From the NCBI GenBank assembly GCA_009779335.1, contig WREM01000010.1:1-13185 (forward strand): 13,185 bases of DNA, written 5' to 3'. The DNA is from Streptococcaceae bacterium. GTDB taxonomy: Bacteria > Bacillota > Bacilli > Lactobacillales > Streptococcaceae. The translations under genes were made by a program, and so were the position numbers. Numbering within the stretch: position 1 is the stretch's first letter; every line of letters starts with the position of its first letter. The notes below the pieces were generated by a model that worked only from the letters and a program-made list of their open reading frames with translations, was not told the origin of the DNA and made no database searches. Of the stretch, positions 7,701 through 13,185 are shown in pieces.

Positions 7701-8326
7701 ATCCTCTCAATAAGTTCATCTGTAATTTCTTCATAAAATTCACTTTGTTTTTCAAGAATTTTCTTTGCTTCATTAGCATAATCAGAAGATGGAAAAACAT
7801 TCAAAAGTATAGATTCTTCTGTCTCCACTTGCCCTCGCACTTGCTTGTATTCTTGTAAACGTTCAAGTTGAATTTGACCAACTGTTTTATTTTTAAGAAG
7901 CTGGCGATTGATTTTGATGGAACTTTCGTATTCAGTTCCACCTGATCCATCTTCGTCTTCCAAATCTCCCAAATCATAAGAAATCCCACGCCTTTTAACA
8001 AGATGATAAATAGCTTCAGAAAGTTCTTCTAATGTAAGTTTTTCTGATAATCCTTTGACACGTAGTTCATAAGGATTTTTATTTTCAAAAGTTGGGATTG
8101 GTAAACCATAATTCTCAAATACTTTTGTCAAATCGGATAAACGATTCTTTCGACGATGTATCAAACGTCTTAGTTGTCTAAAATTTCGACGCTCCTGATT
8201 TTTTTCTGCATTTCCACTAGGGAAAATGCGGCTCCCCAAATCTACAATTTCCTTCTTCTCTACATCTACAATAGACCAACCTACTGATGCAATCCCTATA
8301 TCTAGTCCGACTGAATATTTTGTCAT
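4692..8326 (-). pseudogene. cas9: cas9, type II-A effector nuclease, broken by a frameshift
   Basis: Two adjacent frames together encode one Cas9 of about 1,210 residues, related to S. thermophilus CRISPR1 Cas9 (1,121 residues). The first (7478-8326, 282 residues) has RuvC-I with Asp9 (VGLDIGIASVGW), the Arg-rich bridge helix (RRNFRQLRRLIHRRKNR) and the conserved YFHGPGNEKSRTDYG segment, then runs into TGA. The second (4692 to about 7500) has RuvC-II (HVVIELPRD), HNH (FEIDHIIPIS, with a CPYC pair before it), RuvC-III (THHHHAIDASII) and the C-terminal PAM-interacting region. Its only start candidate is a TTG overlapping the TGA, with no ribosome binding site, so reinitiation is unlikely. The second frame is at -1 relative to the first. 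All catalytic residues remain, so the break looks recent or is a sequencing error. The gene start has a strong AGGGGAGGG box. Confidence 0.93.
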
Positions 8327-8330
8327 ATAC

Positions 8331-8390
8331 CCTCCCCTATATTCTCTTTCTTTTCATATCTATTATATCCTTTTTTATTGAATATAGAAA
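8331..8390 (-). promoter_or_regulatory. cas9 promoter and ribosome binding site
   Basis: On the minus strand a perfect TATAAT (8362-8367) lies about 36 bases before the cas9 ATG. The -35 position at 17-base spacing reads TTTCTA (8385-8390), only 3 of 6 matches, so activity may be modest or need help. The ribosome binding site AGGGGAGG (8331-8338) lies close to the start codon. Confidence 0.6.
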
Positions 8391-8440
8391 ATTTGGAAAT
8401 ATTTTGAAATTTTTGAATCTTTTTACGTACTATTAGATAA

Positions 8441-8466
8441 GAGCAAGTAAAAAATTTGGCTTGCTC
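8441..8466. repeat. 7-bp inverted repeat between cas9 promoter and peptide locus
   Basis: GAGCAAG (8441-8447) and CTTGCTC (8460-8466) form a perfect inverted repeat with a 12-base AT-rich loop. On the plus strand TGTGTTTAATT follows, which is too broken a T run for a confident terminator. It separates the cas9 promoter from the candidate peptide gene and may be a regulatory site. I see no gene from 8391 to 8563. Confidence 0.35.
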
Positions 8467-8563
8467 TGTGTTTAATTATTATCTGCACCCTATACCCGAC
8501 ATATTCTAGCTAGAGGGAGCTCAGGCGAATGATAGTATTCCACCTCTCTGCAACGAAGGGTTC

Positions 8564-8581
8564 CCAAAATGGATATTTTGG
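8564..8581 (+). promoter_or_regulatory. Hairpin over the start codon of the 30-residue peptide gene
   Basis: CCAAAAT (8564-8570) and ATTTTGG (8575-8581) pair perfectly around a GGAT loop, placing the ATG (8569-8571) at the stem-loop junction. A second small hairpin, GGGTTCCC, overlaps its left side and the AAGGG box. Such structures hold back translation of type I toxin mRNAs, but here this is inference. Confidence 0.4.
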
Positions 8582-8661
8582 CTTTATTCCAAATCATCCT
8601 TGAATTGATTTCAATTTTGATTGATATTCATCAGATGATTTGTGATAATCAAAAAGACTAG
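8569..8661 (+). CDS. Candidate 30-residue hydrophobic peptide (possible type I toxin)
   Basis: The frame starts at ATG 8569, encodes MDILALFQIILELISILID and eleven further residues ending NQKD, and stops at TAG 8659-8661. Residues 3-23 are dominated by Ile and Leu, with Gln8, Glu12 and Asp19 spaced so that they fall on one helical face, giving a membrane-spanning or amphipathic helix. An AAGGG box lies eight bases before the ATG, and a strong plus-strand terminator follows at 8702-8728. The 3' end converges on and overlaps a possible minus-strand RNA (8651-8745). This layout resembles type I toxin loci such as txpA/ratA or bsrG/SR4, but the peptide matches no family I recognise. I found no convincing plus-strand promoter. 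It could be a chance frame. Confidence 0.38.
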   Translation: MDILALFQIILELISILIDIHQMICDNQKD

Positions 8662-8674
8662 CCTAAGCTAGTCT
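8651..8674 (-). terminator. Intrinsic terminator for rpoD or the antisense RNA
   Basis: In the minus sense AGACTAGC (8667-8674) pairs with GCTAGTCT (8655-8662) around a TTAG loop, and five T follow (8651-8655). It lies about 100 bases past the rpoD stop and ends either the dnaG-rpoD transcript, a short RNA starting near 8745, or both. It overlaps the stop codon of the plus-strand peptide frame. Confidence 0.8.
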
Positions 8675-8701
8675 CCAATCTTTGCAGAGATATTAGACAC
8701 G

Positions 8702-8728
8702 CCGAGTGTTGGATGCACTCGGTTTTTT
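8702..8728 (+). terminator. Plus-strand intrinsic terminator
   Basis: CCGAGTG (8702-8708) and CACTCGG (8716-8722) form a perfect GC-rich 7-bp stem with a 7-base loop, followed by six T (8723-8728). The T run is on the plus strand, which means something is transcribed in that direction from the cas9-rpoD gap. The only plus-strand gene candidate there is the 30-residue frame at 8569-8661. Confidence 0.85.
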
Positions 8729-8750
8729 ATGGTGTCTTCTCTATGTACTC

Positions 8751-8759
8751 ATTATAACA
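8751..8759 (-). promoter_or_regulatory. Extended -10 promoter element downstream of rpoD
   Basis: The minus strand reads TGTTATAAT, a consensus TATAAT (8751-8756) with the extended TGn motif (8757-8759). The -35 position (ATAGAG) does not match, which extended -10 promoters can tolerate. It could drive the short antisense RNA, which is inference. Confidence 0.4.
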
Positions 8760-8775
8760 TAAACCCCGCATCACT

Positions 8776-10272
8776 CTATTGCATATAATCTCTGAGGGGT
8801 TTGCTTCGTCTTGGATGGCGGAGTTTCTTGATGGCTTTAGCCTCGATTTGACGGATACGTTCACGTGTAACTTTGAATTGTTTCCCCACATCTTCAAGGG
8901 TGTGCATACGTCCGTCATCAAGTCCAAAACGCATACGCAATACATTCTCCTCACGGTCTGTCAATGTATCCATGACTTCATCTAATTGCTCACGAAGAAG
9001 GACTCGATTGGTATAGTCTGTTGGACTTTCAATGACATCATCCTCGATAAAGTCCCCGAGATGACTGTCATCTTCTTCTCCGATCGGTGTTTCAAGTGAT
9101 ACAGGATCTTGAGCAATCTTCAATACTTCACGGACTTTCTCAGGTGTCATGTTCAACTCTTTACCCATTTCCTCAGGACTTGGATCACGCCCTAGGTCTT
9201 GGATTAGATTACGCTGTACACGGATGAGTTTATTAATGGTTTCAACCATGTGTACAGGAATACGGATAGTACGAGCTTGGTCGGCAATGGCACGAGTAAT
9301 GGCTTGACGAATCCACCATGTCGCATAGGTTGAGAATTTGAACCCTTTGGTGTGGTCAAACTTATCTACAGCCTTCATCAATCCCATATTTCCTTCTTGG
9401 ATAAGGTCTAAAAACTGCATACCACGCCCAGAATAACGTTTGGCAATAGATACCACCAGACGCAAGTTAGCTTCCGCTAGTAATTGCTTTGCAAATTCAC
9501 CTTCTTCTCCACCTGCAACGATAGCTTCTGCAAGCTTTGTTTCCTCTTGAATGGAAATCAGTGAATGACGCCCAATTTCCTTCAAATACATGCGGACAGG
9601 GTCATCAATACGGACGTTGGTTACAATTTCCTCTACCTCTTCATCATCTGCAGGTTCTTCTGTTGCTGATTCTAGAGCCATAGGACTAGGATTCCCCTCT
9701 TTATCTACGATAGAAATCCCTTGGTCTTGAATCTCTTGCAAGAGATCTTCAATGGCTTCTGCTTCCAGTCCAAATTTCACCACTAAATCTGAGGTGATTT
9801 CATCATCTAAAGCCTCTCCTAGTGGTTTACGCTTAGAAATGTATGCTTTAACTGCTTTCTCAAAAGCTTTTGTATCAAAATCATCCGCTGTTTTAGTTTT
9901 AGCTTTTGTCTTATTGGCTGTTTTTTTGCTTGTTGTTTTTACTTTGGTTGCAGTAGCTTTCTTGGTTGGTTCAGCTTTTTTGACTGTTGTTTTCTTAGCA
10001 ACTGCTTTTTGCGTTGTTGCTTCAGTTTTTTTTGTACTTGTTTTTTTAGCTGTTTCTTTTTTTGCTGGAGTTTTCTTTGTGCTTGCTTTAGCTTTTGTTG
10101 GAGTTTTTTTAGTCTCCATGGCTTTGACAAGCTTATCCTCTTCTTTCTCTGTAATTGAGCTAGAGTGTGACTTAACATCCATTTTTAACTTTTGTGCTTT
10201 TTCTACAAGTTCATTGTTTGAAAAACCTGTTTTTTTAGAAATTTGATTAATACGTATTTTTATTTCAGCCAT
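8776..10272 (-). CDS. rpoD: RpoD, primary RNA polymerase sigma factor, with N-terminal IF2_N-like extension
   Basis: 498 residues; typical streptococcal RpoD has about 370. From about residue 131 it is an ordinary primary sigma factor. Region 1.1 is about 131-200. Region 1.2 starts near 222 (IDDPVRMYLKEIG). Region 2 is about 265-340, including NLRLVVSIAKRY and the -10 reading helix ATWWIRQAITRAIADQAR. Region 3 follows, and the region 4 helix-turn-helix is about 459-485 (LEDVGKQFKVTRERIRQIE). The first 52 residues resemble the IF2_N domain of initiation factor 2 (ISKKTGFSNNELVEKAQKLK then MDVKSH). Residues about 53-128 are a Lys/Thr/Ala-rich linker like a histone H1 tail. A GTG at 10284 is an alternative start, but it overlaps the GAGGAAA box serving the ATG at 10272. 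The gene begins 17 bases after dnaG ends, in one operon. Confidence 0.96.
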   Translation of the reverse strand: MAEIKIRINQISKKTGFSNNELVEKAQKLKMDVKSHSSSITEKEEDKLVKAMETKKTPTKAKASTKKTPAKKETAKKTSTKKTEATTQKAVAKKTTVKKAEPTKKATATKVKTTSKKTANKTKAKTKTADDFDTKAFEKAVKAYISKRKPLGEALDDEITSDLVVKFGLEAEAIEDLLQEIQDQGISIVDKEGNPSPMALESATEEPADDEEVEEIVTNVRIDDPVRMYLKEIGRHSLISIQEETKLAEAIVAGGEEGEFAKQLLAEANLRLVVSIAKRYSGRGMQFLDLIQEGNMGLMKAVDKFDHTKGFKFSTYATWWIRQAITRAIADQARTIRIPVHMVETINKLIRVQRNLIQDLGRDPSPEEMGKELNMTPEKVREVLKIAQDPVSLETPIGEEDDSHLGDFIEDDVIESPTDYTNRVLLREQLDEVMDTLTDREENVLRMRFGLDDGRMHTLEDVGKQFKVTRERIRQIEAKAIKKLRHPRRSKPLRDYMQ

Positions 10273-10289
10273 TGATTTCCTCACTTTTT

Positions 10290-12143
10290 CTAGGATAATT
10301 TCTTCTTTAAGCTAATAATTTGAATGGTAAGTTCCAATTCTCGCTCTTTGTTATTCGATTTCTTCGCTGTTTCTAGTTGTTGTTGCAATTCATTCAACTT
10401 CACTTCTTCCATCTCTTGAGAGAAATTTGCCAGTAAATCTGATATTTCATCTTTAGTGAATTCCTTAGGCAAATCTATGTTCAAGATTTGATAATAAAGC
10501 GATTTTTCTTCATCCGTCAATTCTCTTAATAAACGTGACCCATCTACACTTCCAAAGGTCATATAATCCATCAGAACCTTATCGAACAAATCCTGATACT
10601 GCTTATGCACAAATCGGAAATTCTCATCCTCTGCAAAACGTTGAAGGACCTCAGAATGTTCAATCATTCTCTGCAAAAGCTGTGACTCTGAAACTTCTCC
10701 ACGAGAGCGTTGAACAGGCGACTCAATCGTAATTTCCCGTTTGTCAGAAGGTTGAGCAAGATAGGGACTAGGCTGGAAATATTCATCAGGCGTATATAAT
10801 TCTTCTTCAAAAGCGATAAAATTATCATTACTTTCTCCTGATTGAACTTGATTTTCCCGTTTTCTATTGACAGCCTCTTCCACTTGATTATACTCGAAAT
10901 CAGGCAGAATCTCAACTAATTTTCTTATGTATAAATCTTGGGCAGTCAGGGACTTTTCTTTTGCAATGAGTGGTGCCATTTGTTCAATAAAATTCAGCTG
11001 ATTCTGTGTATTTGCCAAATTTTCAGGAGCAAGATAGGAAATAAAAAACTCAATAGGTTGAATGCGTCCATTTGTCATCAGATTAGATAATTCTTCTAAT
11101 GAGTATTTCTTGCTGTATTCATCAGGATCAAGCCCCTCAGGAATCTGTACAATCTGAGTCCTTTCACTTCCGGCTAACTCTATTGCCTTATAAATAGCAT
11201 TTTGACCTGCTTTATCCCCATCATAAACAAGAACAAATTGATTAACCATCTTCCCTAATCGACGAATATGCTTGTCAGTCAGAGCAGTCCCCATAGTCGC
11301 AACCACATTGGTGATGCCTGCTTTATATGCAGCGATGACGTCCATGAATCCCTCCATCAGATAAACTTCACGCTTTTTACTGATGGTAGATTTGGCTTTG
11401 TCAAAGTTATATAACTCAAAAGATTTATCAAATATCGCTGTGGTTGTCGTATTGATGTATTTTCCTTTAGCATTATCTCCCTCTTGCCAGACACGCCCGG
11501 AAAATCCAATGGTATGTCCATATTCATTAGTAATAGGAAACATAATTCGATTTTGAAAAGCATCAAATACTTTATTATTAGAGAAATTAAAGAGCCCTAC
11601 ATTTGCCAATACGTCATCTGTAAATTTCGATGATAAATTTTTATAAATAAAATCATCCTCATCAGGTGCAAGTCCGATATTATAATGCTTGATAATTTCA
11701 GAAGAAATACCTCGATTTTCAAGATACTCTAAAGCCTTGGCACCCAATTCTGTTGACATGAGTAATATATTATACAACCTGGCGGCTTGATTATTCACCT
11801 CATAAAGTTGAGTGTTAGGATTTTCTTTTTGTTCTTCTTGATTCTTTTCAATATTTAGGGTTACGCCAGCAAACTTTGCTAATTCTTGTAGGGCATCTGA
11901 AAAACCAATTTGCTTATATTCTTTAAGAAATTCAATGGCATCTCCTGATTTCCCACATCCAAAGCAATGATAGAAACTCTTTTCAGCATTAACATTGAAA
12001 GAAGGCGTCTTTTCCCCATGAAAAGGGCAAAGTCCTAAATAATTTTTACCGGCACGAGTCAAAGCCACATATTGTGAAATAAGATCAACAATATTGACCT
12101 GACTCTTCAAGTCATTGATTTCTTCAGTGGAAATAAAAGCCAT
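10290..12143 (-). CDS. dnaG: DnaG, DNA primase
   Basis: 617 residues. Primase lays RNA primers for Okazaki fragments and works with the replicative helicase. The N-terminal CHC2 zinc finger uses Cys39, His42, Cys60 and Cys63 (CPFHGEKTPSF and FYHCFGCGKSGD). The RNA polymerase core follows, with FQNRIMFPI and IGFSGRVW. The TOPRIM catalytic centre has Glu264 (YLMEGFMDVIAAY) and the acidic pair at 308-310 (LVYDGDKAG). DPDEY at 339-343 is also conserved. The C-terminal 150 residues or so would bind the helicase. AGGAAGGAGG gives a very strong ribosome binding site before the ATG. No clear promoter is visible in the 40 bases between the upstream tRNA terminator and that site. rpoD follows 17 bases downstream. 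Confidence 0.98.
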   Translation of the reverse strand: MAFISTEEINDLKSQVNIVDLISQYVALTRAGKNYLGLCPFHGEKTPSFNVNAEKSFYHCFGCGKSGDAIEFLKEYKQIGFSDALQELAKFAGVTLNIEKNQEEQKENPNTQLYEVNNQAARLYNILLMSTELGAKALEYLENRGISSEIIKHYNIGLAPDEDDFIYKNLSSKFTDDVLANVGLFNFSNNKVFDAFQNRIMFPITNEYGHTIGFSGRVWQEGDNAKGKYINTTTTAIFDKSFELYNFDKAKSTISKKREVYLMEGFMDVIAAYKAGITNVVATMGTALTDKHIRRLGKMVNQFVLVYDGDKAGQNAIYKAIELAGSERTQIVQIPEGLDPDEYSKKYSLEELSNLMTNGRIQPIEFFISYLAPENLANTQNQLNFIEQMAPLIAKEKSLTAQDLYIRKLVEILPDFEYNQVEEAVNRKRENQVQSGESNDNFIAFEEELYTPDEYFQPSPYLAQPSDKREITIESPVQRSRGEVSESQLLQRMIEHSEVLQRFAEDENFRFVHKQYQDLFDKVLMDYMTFGSVDGSRLLRELTDEEKSLYYQILNIDLPKEFTKDEISDLLANFSQEMEEVKLNELQQQLETAKKSNNKERELELTIQIISLKKKLS

Positions 12144-12183
12144 TTGCCCCTCCTTCCTTCAAACGATAGGACATATAAATTAC

Positions 12184-12209
12184 AAAAACGCCTATTATTC
12201 ATAGACGTT
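12184..12209 (-). terminator. Terminator of the tRNA cluster
   Basis: In the minus sense AACGTCTAT (12201-12209) pairs with ATAGGCGTT (12187-12195), nine pairs with one G-U, and a run of five T follows (12184-12188). It comes directly after tRNA-Ser(GCT) and before dnaG, so it separates the two transcription units. Confidence 0.82.
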
Positions 12210-12214
12210 ACCTA

Positions 12215-12302
12215 AGGAGAAGATGGGATTCGAACCCACGCACCGATTTCTCGATCTAACGATTTAGCAAACCGTCCTCTTCAGCCTCTTGAGTACTTCT
12301 CC
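12215..12302 (-). tRNA. tRNA-Ser (anticodon GCT)
   Basis: Cloverleaf with acceptor GGAGAAG/CTTCTCC, anticodon loop TTGCTAA and the long variable arm of a serine tRNA. CCA is not encoded, and the base at the discriminator position reads U. Last gene of the cluster. Confidence 0.95.
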
Positions 12303-12304
12303 AA

Positions 12305-12378
12305 TGGGAACACGAGGATTTGAACCTCGGACCCCTGCGTTATCAACACAGTGCTCTAACCAACTGAGCTATGCTCCC
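12305..12378 (-). tRNA. tRNA-Ile (anticodon GAT)
   Basis: Acceptor GGGAGCA/TGTTCCC, anticodon loop TTGATAA, T loop TTCAAAT, discriminator A, no encoded CCA. The 94-base gap on its upstream side (12379-12472) holds only a weak AT-rich hairpin (12379-12397) and no gene I can see. Confidence 0.96.
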
Positions 12379-12472
12379 AAATTTTCTTTGAAAATTTGAT
12401 TACAGCTCGTTTTGAACGGGGTTTCCGATGTATTAACTCACTGCTGAATATATGCAAAGTAATCACTAAGCA

Positions 12473-12543
12473 AGCGGGTGACGAGAATCGAACTCGCGTA
12501 GTCAGCTTGGAAGGCTGAAGTTCTACCATTAAACTACACCCGC
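12473..12543 (-). tRNA. tRNA-Gly (anticodon TCC)
   Basis: Acceptor GCGGGTG/CACCCGC, anticodon loop TTCCAAG, discriminator U as is usual for glycine, no encoded CCA. Confidence 0.96.
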
Positions 12544-12568
12544 ATATATGTTACACCTAATATGCAAA

Positions 12569-12658
12569 AGGAGGATGTGGGATTCGAACCCACGCACGCT
12601 TTTACACGCCTGACGGTTTTCAAGACCGTTCCCTTCAGCCAGACTTGGGTAATCCTCC
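12569..12658 (-). tRNA. tRNA-Ser (anticodon TGA)
   Basis: Acceptor GGAGGAT/ATCCTCC, anticodon loop CTTGAAA and a long variable arm (CAGGCGTGTAAAAGCGTG). CCA is not encoded. Like the other serine tRNA here, the discriminator position reads U. Confidence 0.95.
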
Positions 12659-12662
12659 ATAA

Positions 12663-12736
12663 TGGATCTTGTTGGATTCGAACCAACGACCGCTCGGTTA
12701 TGAGCCGAGAGCTCTAACCAACTGAGCTAAAGATCC
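12663..12736 (-). tRNA. tRNA-Ile2 (anticodon CAT, lysidine type)
   Basis: Acceptor GGATCTT/AAGATCC with anticodon loop CTCATAA. Of the two CAT tRNAs in this cluster, this one matches the Bacillus subtilis Ile2 tRNA I remember (GGACCTTTAGCTCAG..., CGGCTCATAACCG). Its C34 should therefore be changed to lysidine by TilS so that it reads AUA. A general annotation may call it tRNA-Met. Confidence 0.88.
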
Positions 12737-12752
12737 AGTCATAAAAAGGTAA

Positions 12753-12826
12753 TAGCGGCGAAGGGGATCGAACCCCCGACCTCCCGGGTATGAACCGGAC
12801 GCTCTAGCCAGCTGAGCTACACCGCC
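12753..12826 (-). tRNA. tRNA-Met, elongator (anticodon CAT)
   Basis: Closely matches the Bacillus elongator tRNA-Met in acceptor (GGCGGTG with CGCCGCT, first pair G-U), D arm (GTAGCTCAGCTGGC) and anticodon arm (CGGTTCATACCCG). It lacks the three G-C pairs before the anticodon loop expected of an initiator tRNA. Confidence 0.93.
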
Positions 12827-12847
12827 AAAATGTTGTATTAACAACAA

Positions 12848-12921
12848 TCGGGAAGACAGGATTCGAACCTGCGACACCTTGGTCCCAAACCAAGTACTCT
12901 ACCAAGCTGAGCTACTTCCCG
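12848..12921 (-). tRNA. tRNA-Pro (anticodon TGG)
   Basis: Acceptor CGGGAAG/CTTCCCG, anticodon loop TTTGGGA, discriminator A, no encoded CCA. Its first 26 bases are repeated exactly upstream at 13034-13059. Confidence 0.96.
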
Positions 12922-12986
12922 TAGTAAAGATTTTTTATACGCAGTTTAATCAACTGCAATTTCTATGAAAGAGTACTTGTTAAGTA

Positions 12987-13034
12987 AATTTGCTTCGCAA
13001 ATTCTCATCCGCAGATTCAAAGCGATGCTTTGAA
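12987..13034. repeat. Two tight hairpins after the tRNA-Pro fragment
   Basis: TTCAAAGC/GCTTTGAA (13016-13023 with 13027-13034) and AATTTGC/GCAAATT (12987-12993 with 12997-13003) are perfect stems with 3-base loops, 12 bases apart. Neither is followed by a T run. In the cluster transcript they would fold directly after the truncated tRNA-Pro copy. Confidence 0.55.
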
Positions 13035-13059
13035 CTCTACCAAGCTGAGCTACTTCCCG
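13034..13059 (-). pseudogene. 5' fragment of tRNA-Pro (duplicated, truncated)
   Basis: These 26 bases are identical to the first 26 of the intact tRNA-Pro at 12896-12921: acceptor 5' strand, position 8-9 bases and D arm (CGGGAAGTAGCTCAGC, then TTGGTAGAGT). Instead of an anticodon arm, hairpin sequence follows, and no 3' half is present. The sequence before the fragment does not resemble that before the intact gene. A frame can be read across this region from tRNA-Arg, but it is only tRNA sequence in translation. Confidence 0.85.
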
Positions 13060-13104
13060 AGATAATTTGATTATCTCTTCTCTATGACTTCCTATAAAAG
13101 TCAA

Positions 13105-13178
13105 TGCACCCGGCAGGATTCGAACCTGCAACCGCCTGATTCGTAGTCAGGTACTCTATCCAGTTGAGCCACGGGTGC
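13105..13178 (-). tRNA. tRNA-Arg (anticodon ACG)
   Basis: Acceptor GCACCCG/CGGGTGC, anticodon loop CTACGAA, T loop TTCGAAT, discriminator A, no encoded CCA. A34 should be deaminated to inosine by TadA so that it reads CGN codons. The cluster probably continues upstream, beyond the window. Confidence 0.96.
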
Positions 13179-13185
13179 TAAATAA

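Larger units (their letters stand above)
8651..8745 (-). ncRNA. Candidate antisense RNA converging on the peptide mRNA
   Basis: An extended -10 promoter (8751-8759) would start an RNA near 8745, and the intrinsic terminator at 8651-8674 would end it after about 95 nt. The RNA would be complementary to the last 75-80 bases of a plus-strand transcript ending at 8728, and would contain the complement of that transcript's terminator hairpin. A 3'-overlapping antisense RNA of this size is the usual antitoxin in several Gram-positive type I systems. The same segment could simply be the 3' untranslated region of rpoD. Confidence 0.3.

Noticed and set aside
8440..8568. Possible structured housekeeping RNA (6S-like or riboswitch) between cas9 and the peptide frame
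   Set aside because: I could not build a fold or recognise conserved 6S, SRP, RNase P or riboswitch motifs, and I found no clear promoter.
9939..10178. 79-codon Lys/Gln-rich frame on the minus strand inside rpoD
   Set aside because: Shifted reading of the low-complexity linker of the sigma factor, whose own frame is intact and has a good start.
9752..10246. 164-codon plus-strand frame opposite rpoD, rich in Val, Leu and Phe, like a membrane protein
   Set aside because: It is the antisense of the Lys/Thr/Ala-rich linker; AAA/AAG codons give TTT/CTT on the other strand. It has no ribosome binding site.
12946..13131. 61-codon minus-strand frame beginning MQVRILPGAL
   Set aside because: It starts inside tRNA-Arg, and its middle is the tRNA-Pro fragment in translation. 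Such tRNA-derived frames are a common artefact.

Overview
The window is an AT-rich stretch of a low-GC Gram-positive chromosome, most likely order Lactobacillales and close to Streptococcaceae. The support is a dnaG-rpoD pair, a tRNA cluster ending Gly-Ile-Ser without encoded CCA, strong GGAGG-type ribosome binding sites, and a type II-A CRISPR-Cas locus resembling Streptococcus thermophilus CRISPR1. I cannot fix the genus. Nearly everything is on the minus strand, so transcription runs from high to low coordinates.

In transcription order: (1) 13178-12215, eight whole tRNA genes (Arg-ACG, Pro-TGG, Met-CAT, Ile2-CAT, Ser-TGA, Gly-TCC, Ile-GAT, Ser-GCT) plus a stranded 26-nt copy of the 5' end of tRNA-Pro, closed by a terminator. 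(2) 12143-8776, dnaG (primase) and rpoD (primary sigma factor). The sigma factor carries an unusual N-terminal extension: an IF2_N-like module followed by a Lys/Thr/Ala-rich linker. (3) 8775-8327, an intergenic region with a possible 30-residue hydrophobic peptide gene on the plus strand and a converging, 3'-overlapping antisense transcript, an arrangement like a type I toxin-antitoxin locus. (4) 8326-69, the CRISPR-Cas locus: cas9 (broken by a frameshift), a Phd/RelE-type toxin-antitoxin pair, tracrRNA, cas1, cas2, a long-form csn2, a short leader ending ATTTGAG, and an array of 24 identical 36-bp repeats with 23 spacers.

The CRISPR parts fit together. The array repeat and the tracrRNA anti-repeat are complementary, both are read on the minus strand, and Cas1 keeps its catalytic triad. 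The adaptation genes are intact in frame, but cas9 changes frame just after its N-terminal quarter, so as read here the system should not interfere and, since type II-A acquisition also needs Cas9, should not acquire spacers. The toxin-antitoxin pair between cas9 and tracrRNA has its own operator-like inverted repeat and remains intact. The most unusual items are the IF2_N-sigma fusion, the candidate convergent peptide/antisense locus beside cas9, the two matched UCGACGGA hairpins at the 5' end of the predicted tracrRNA, and the embedded toxin-antitoxin pair.
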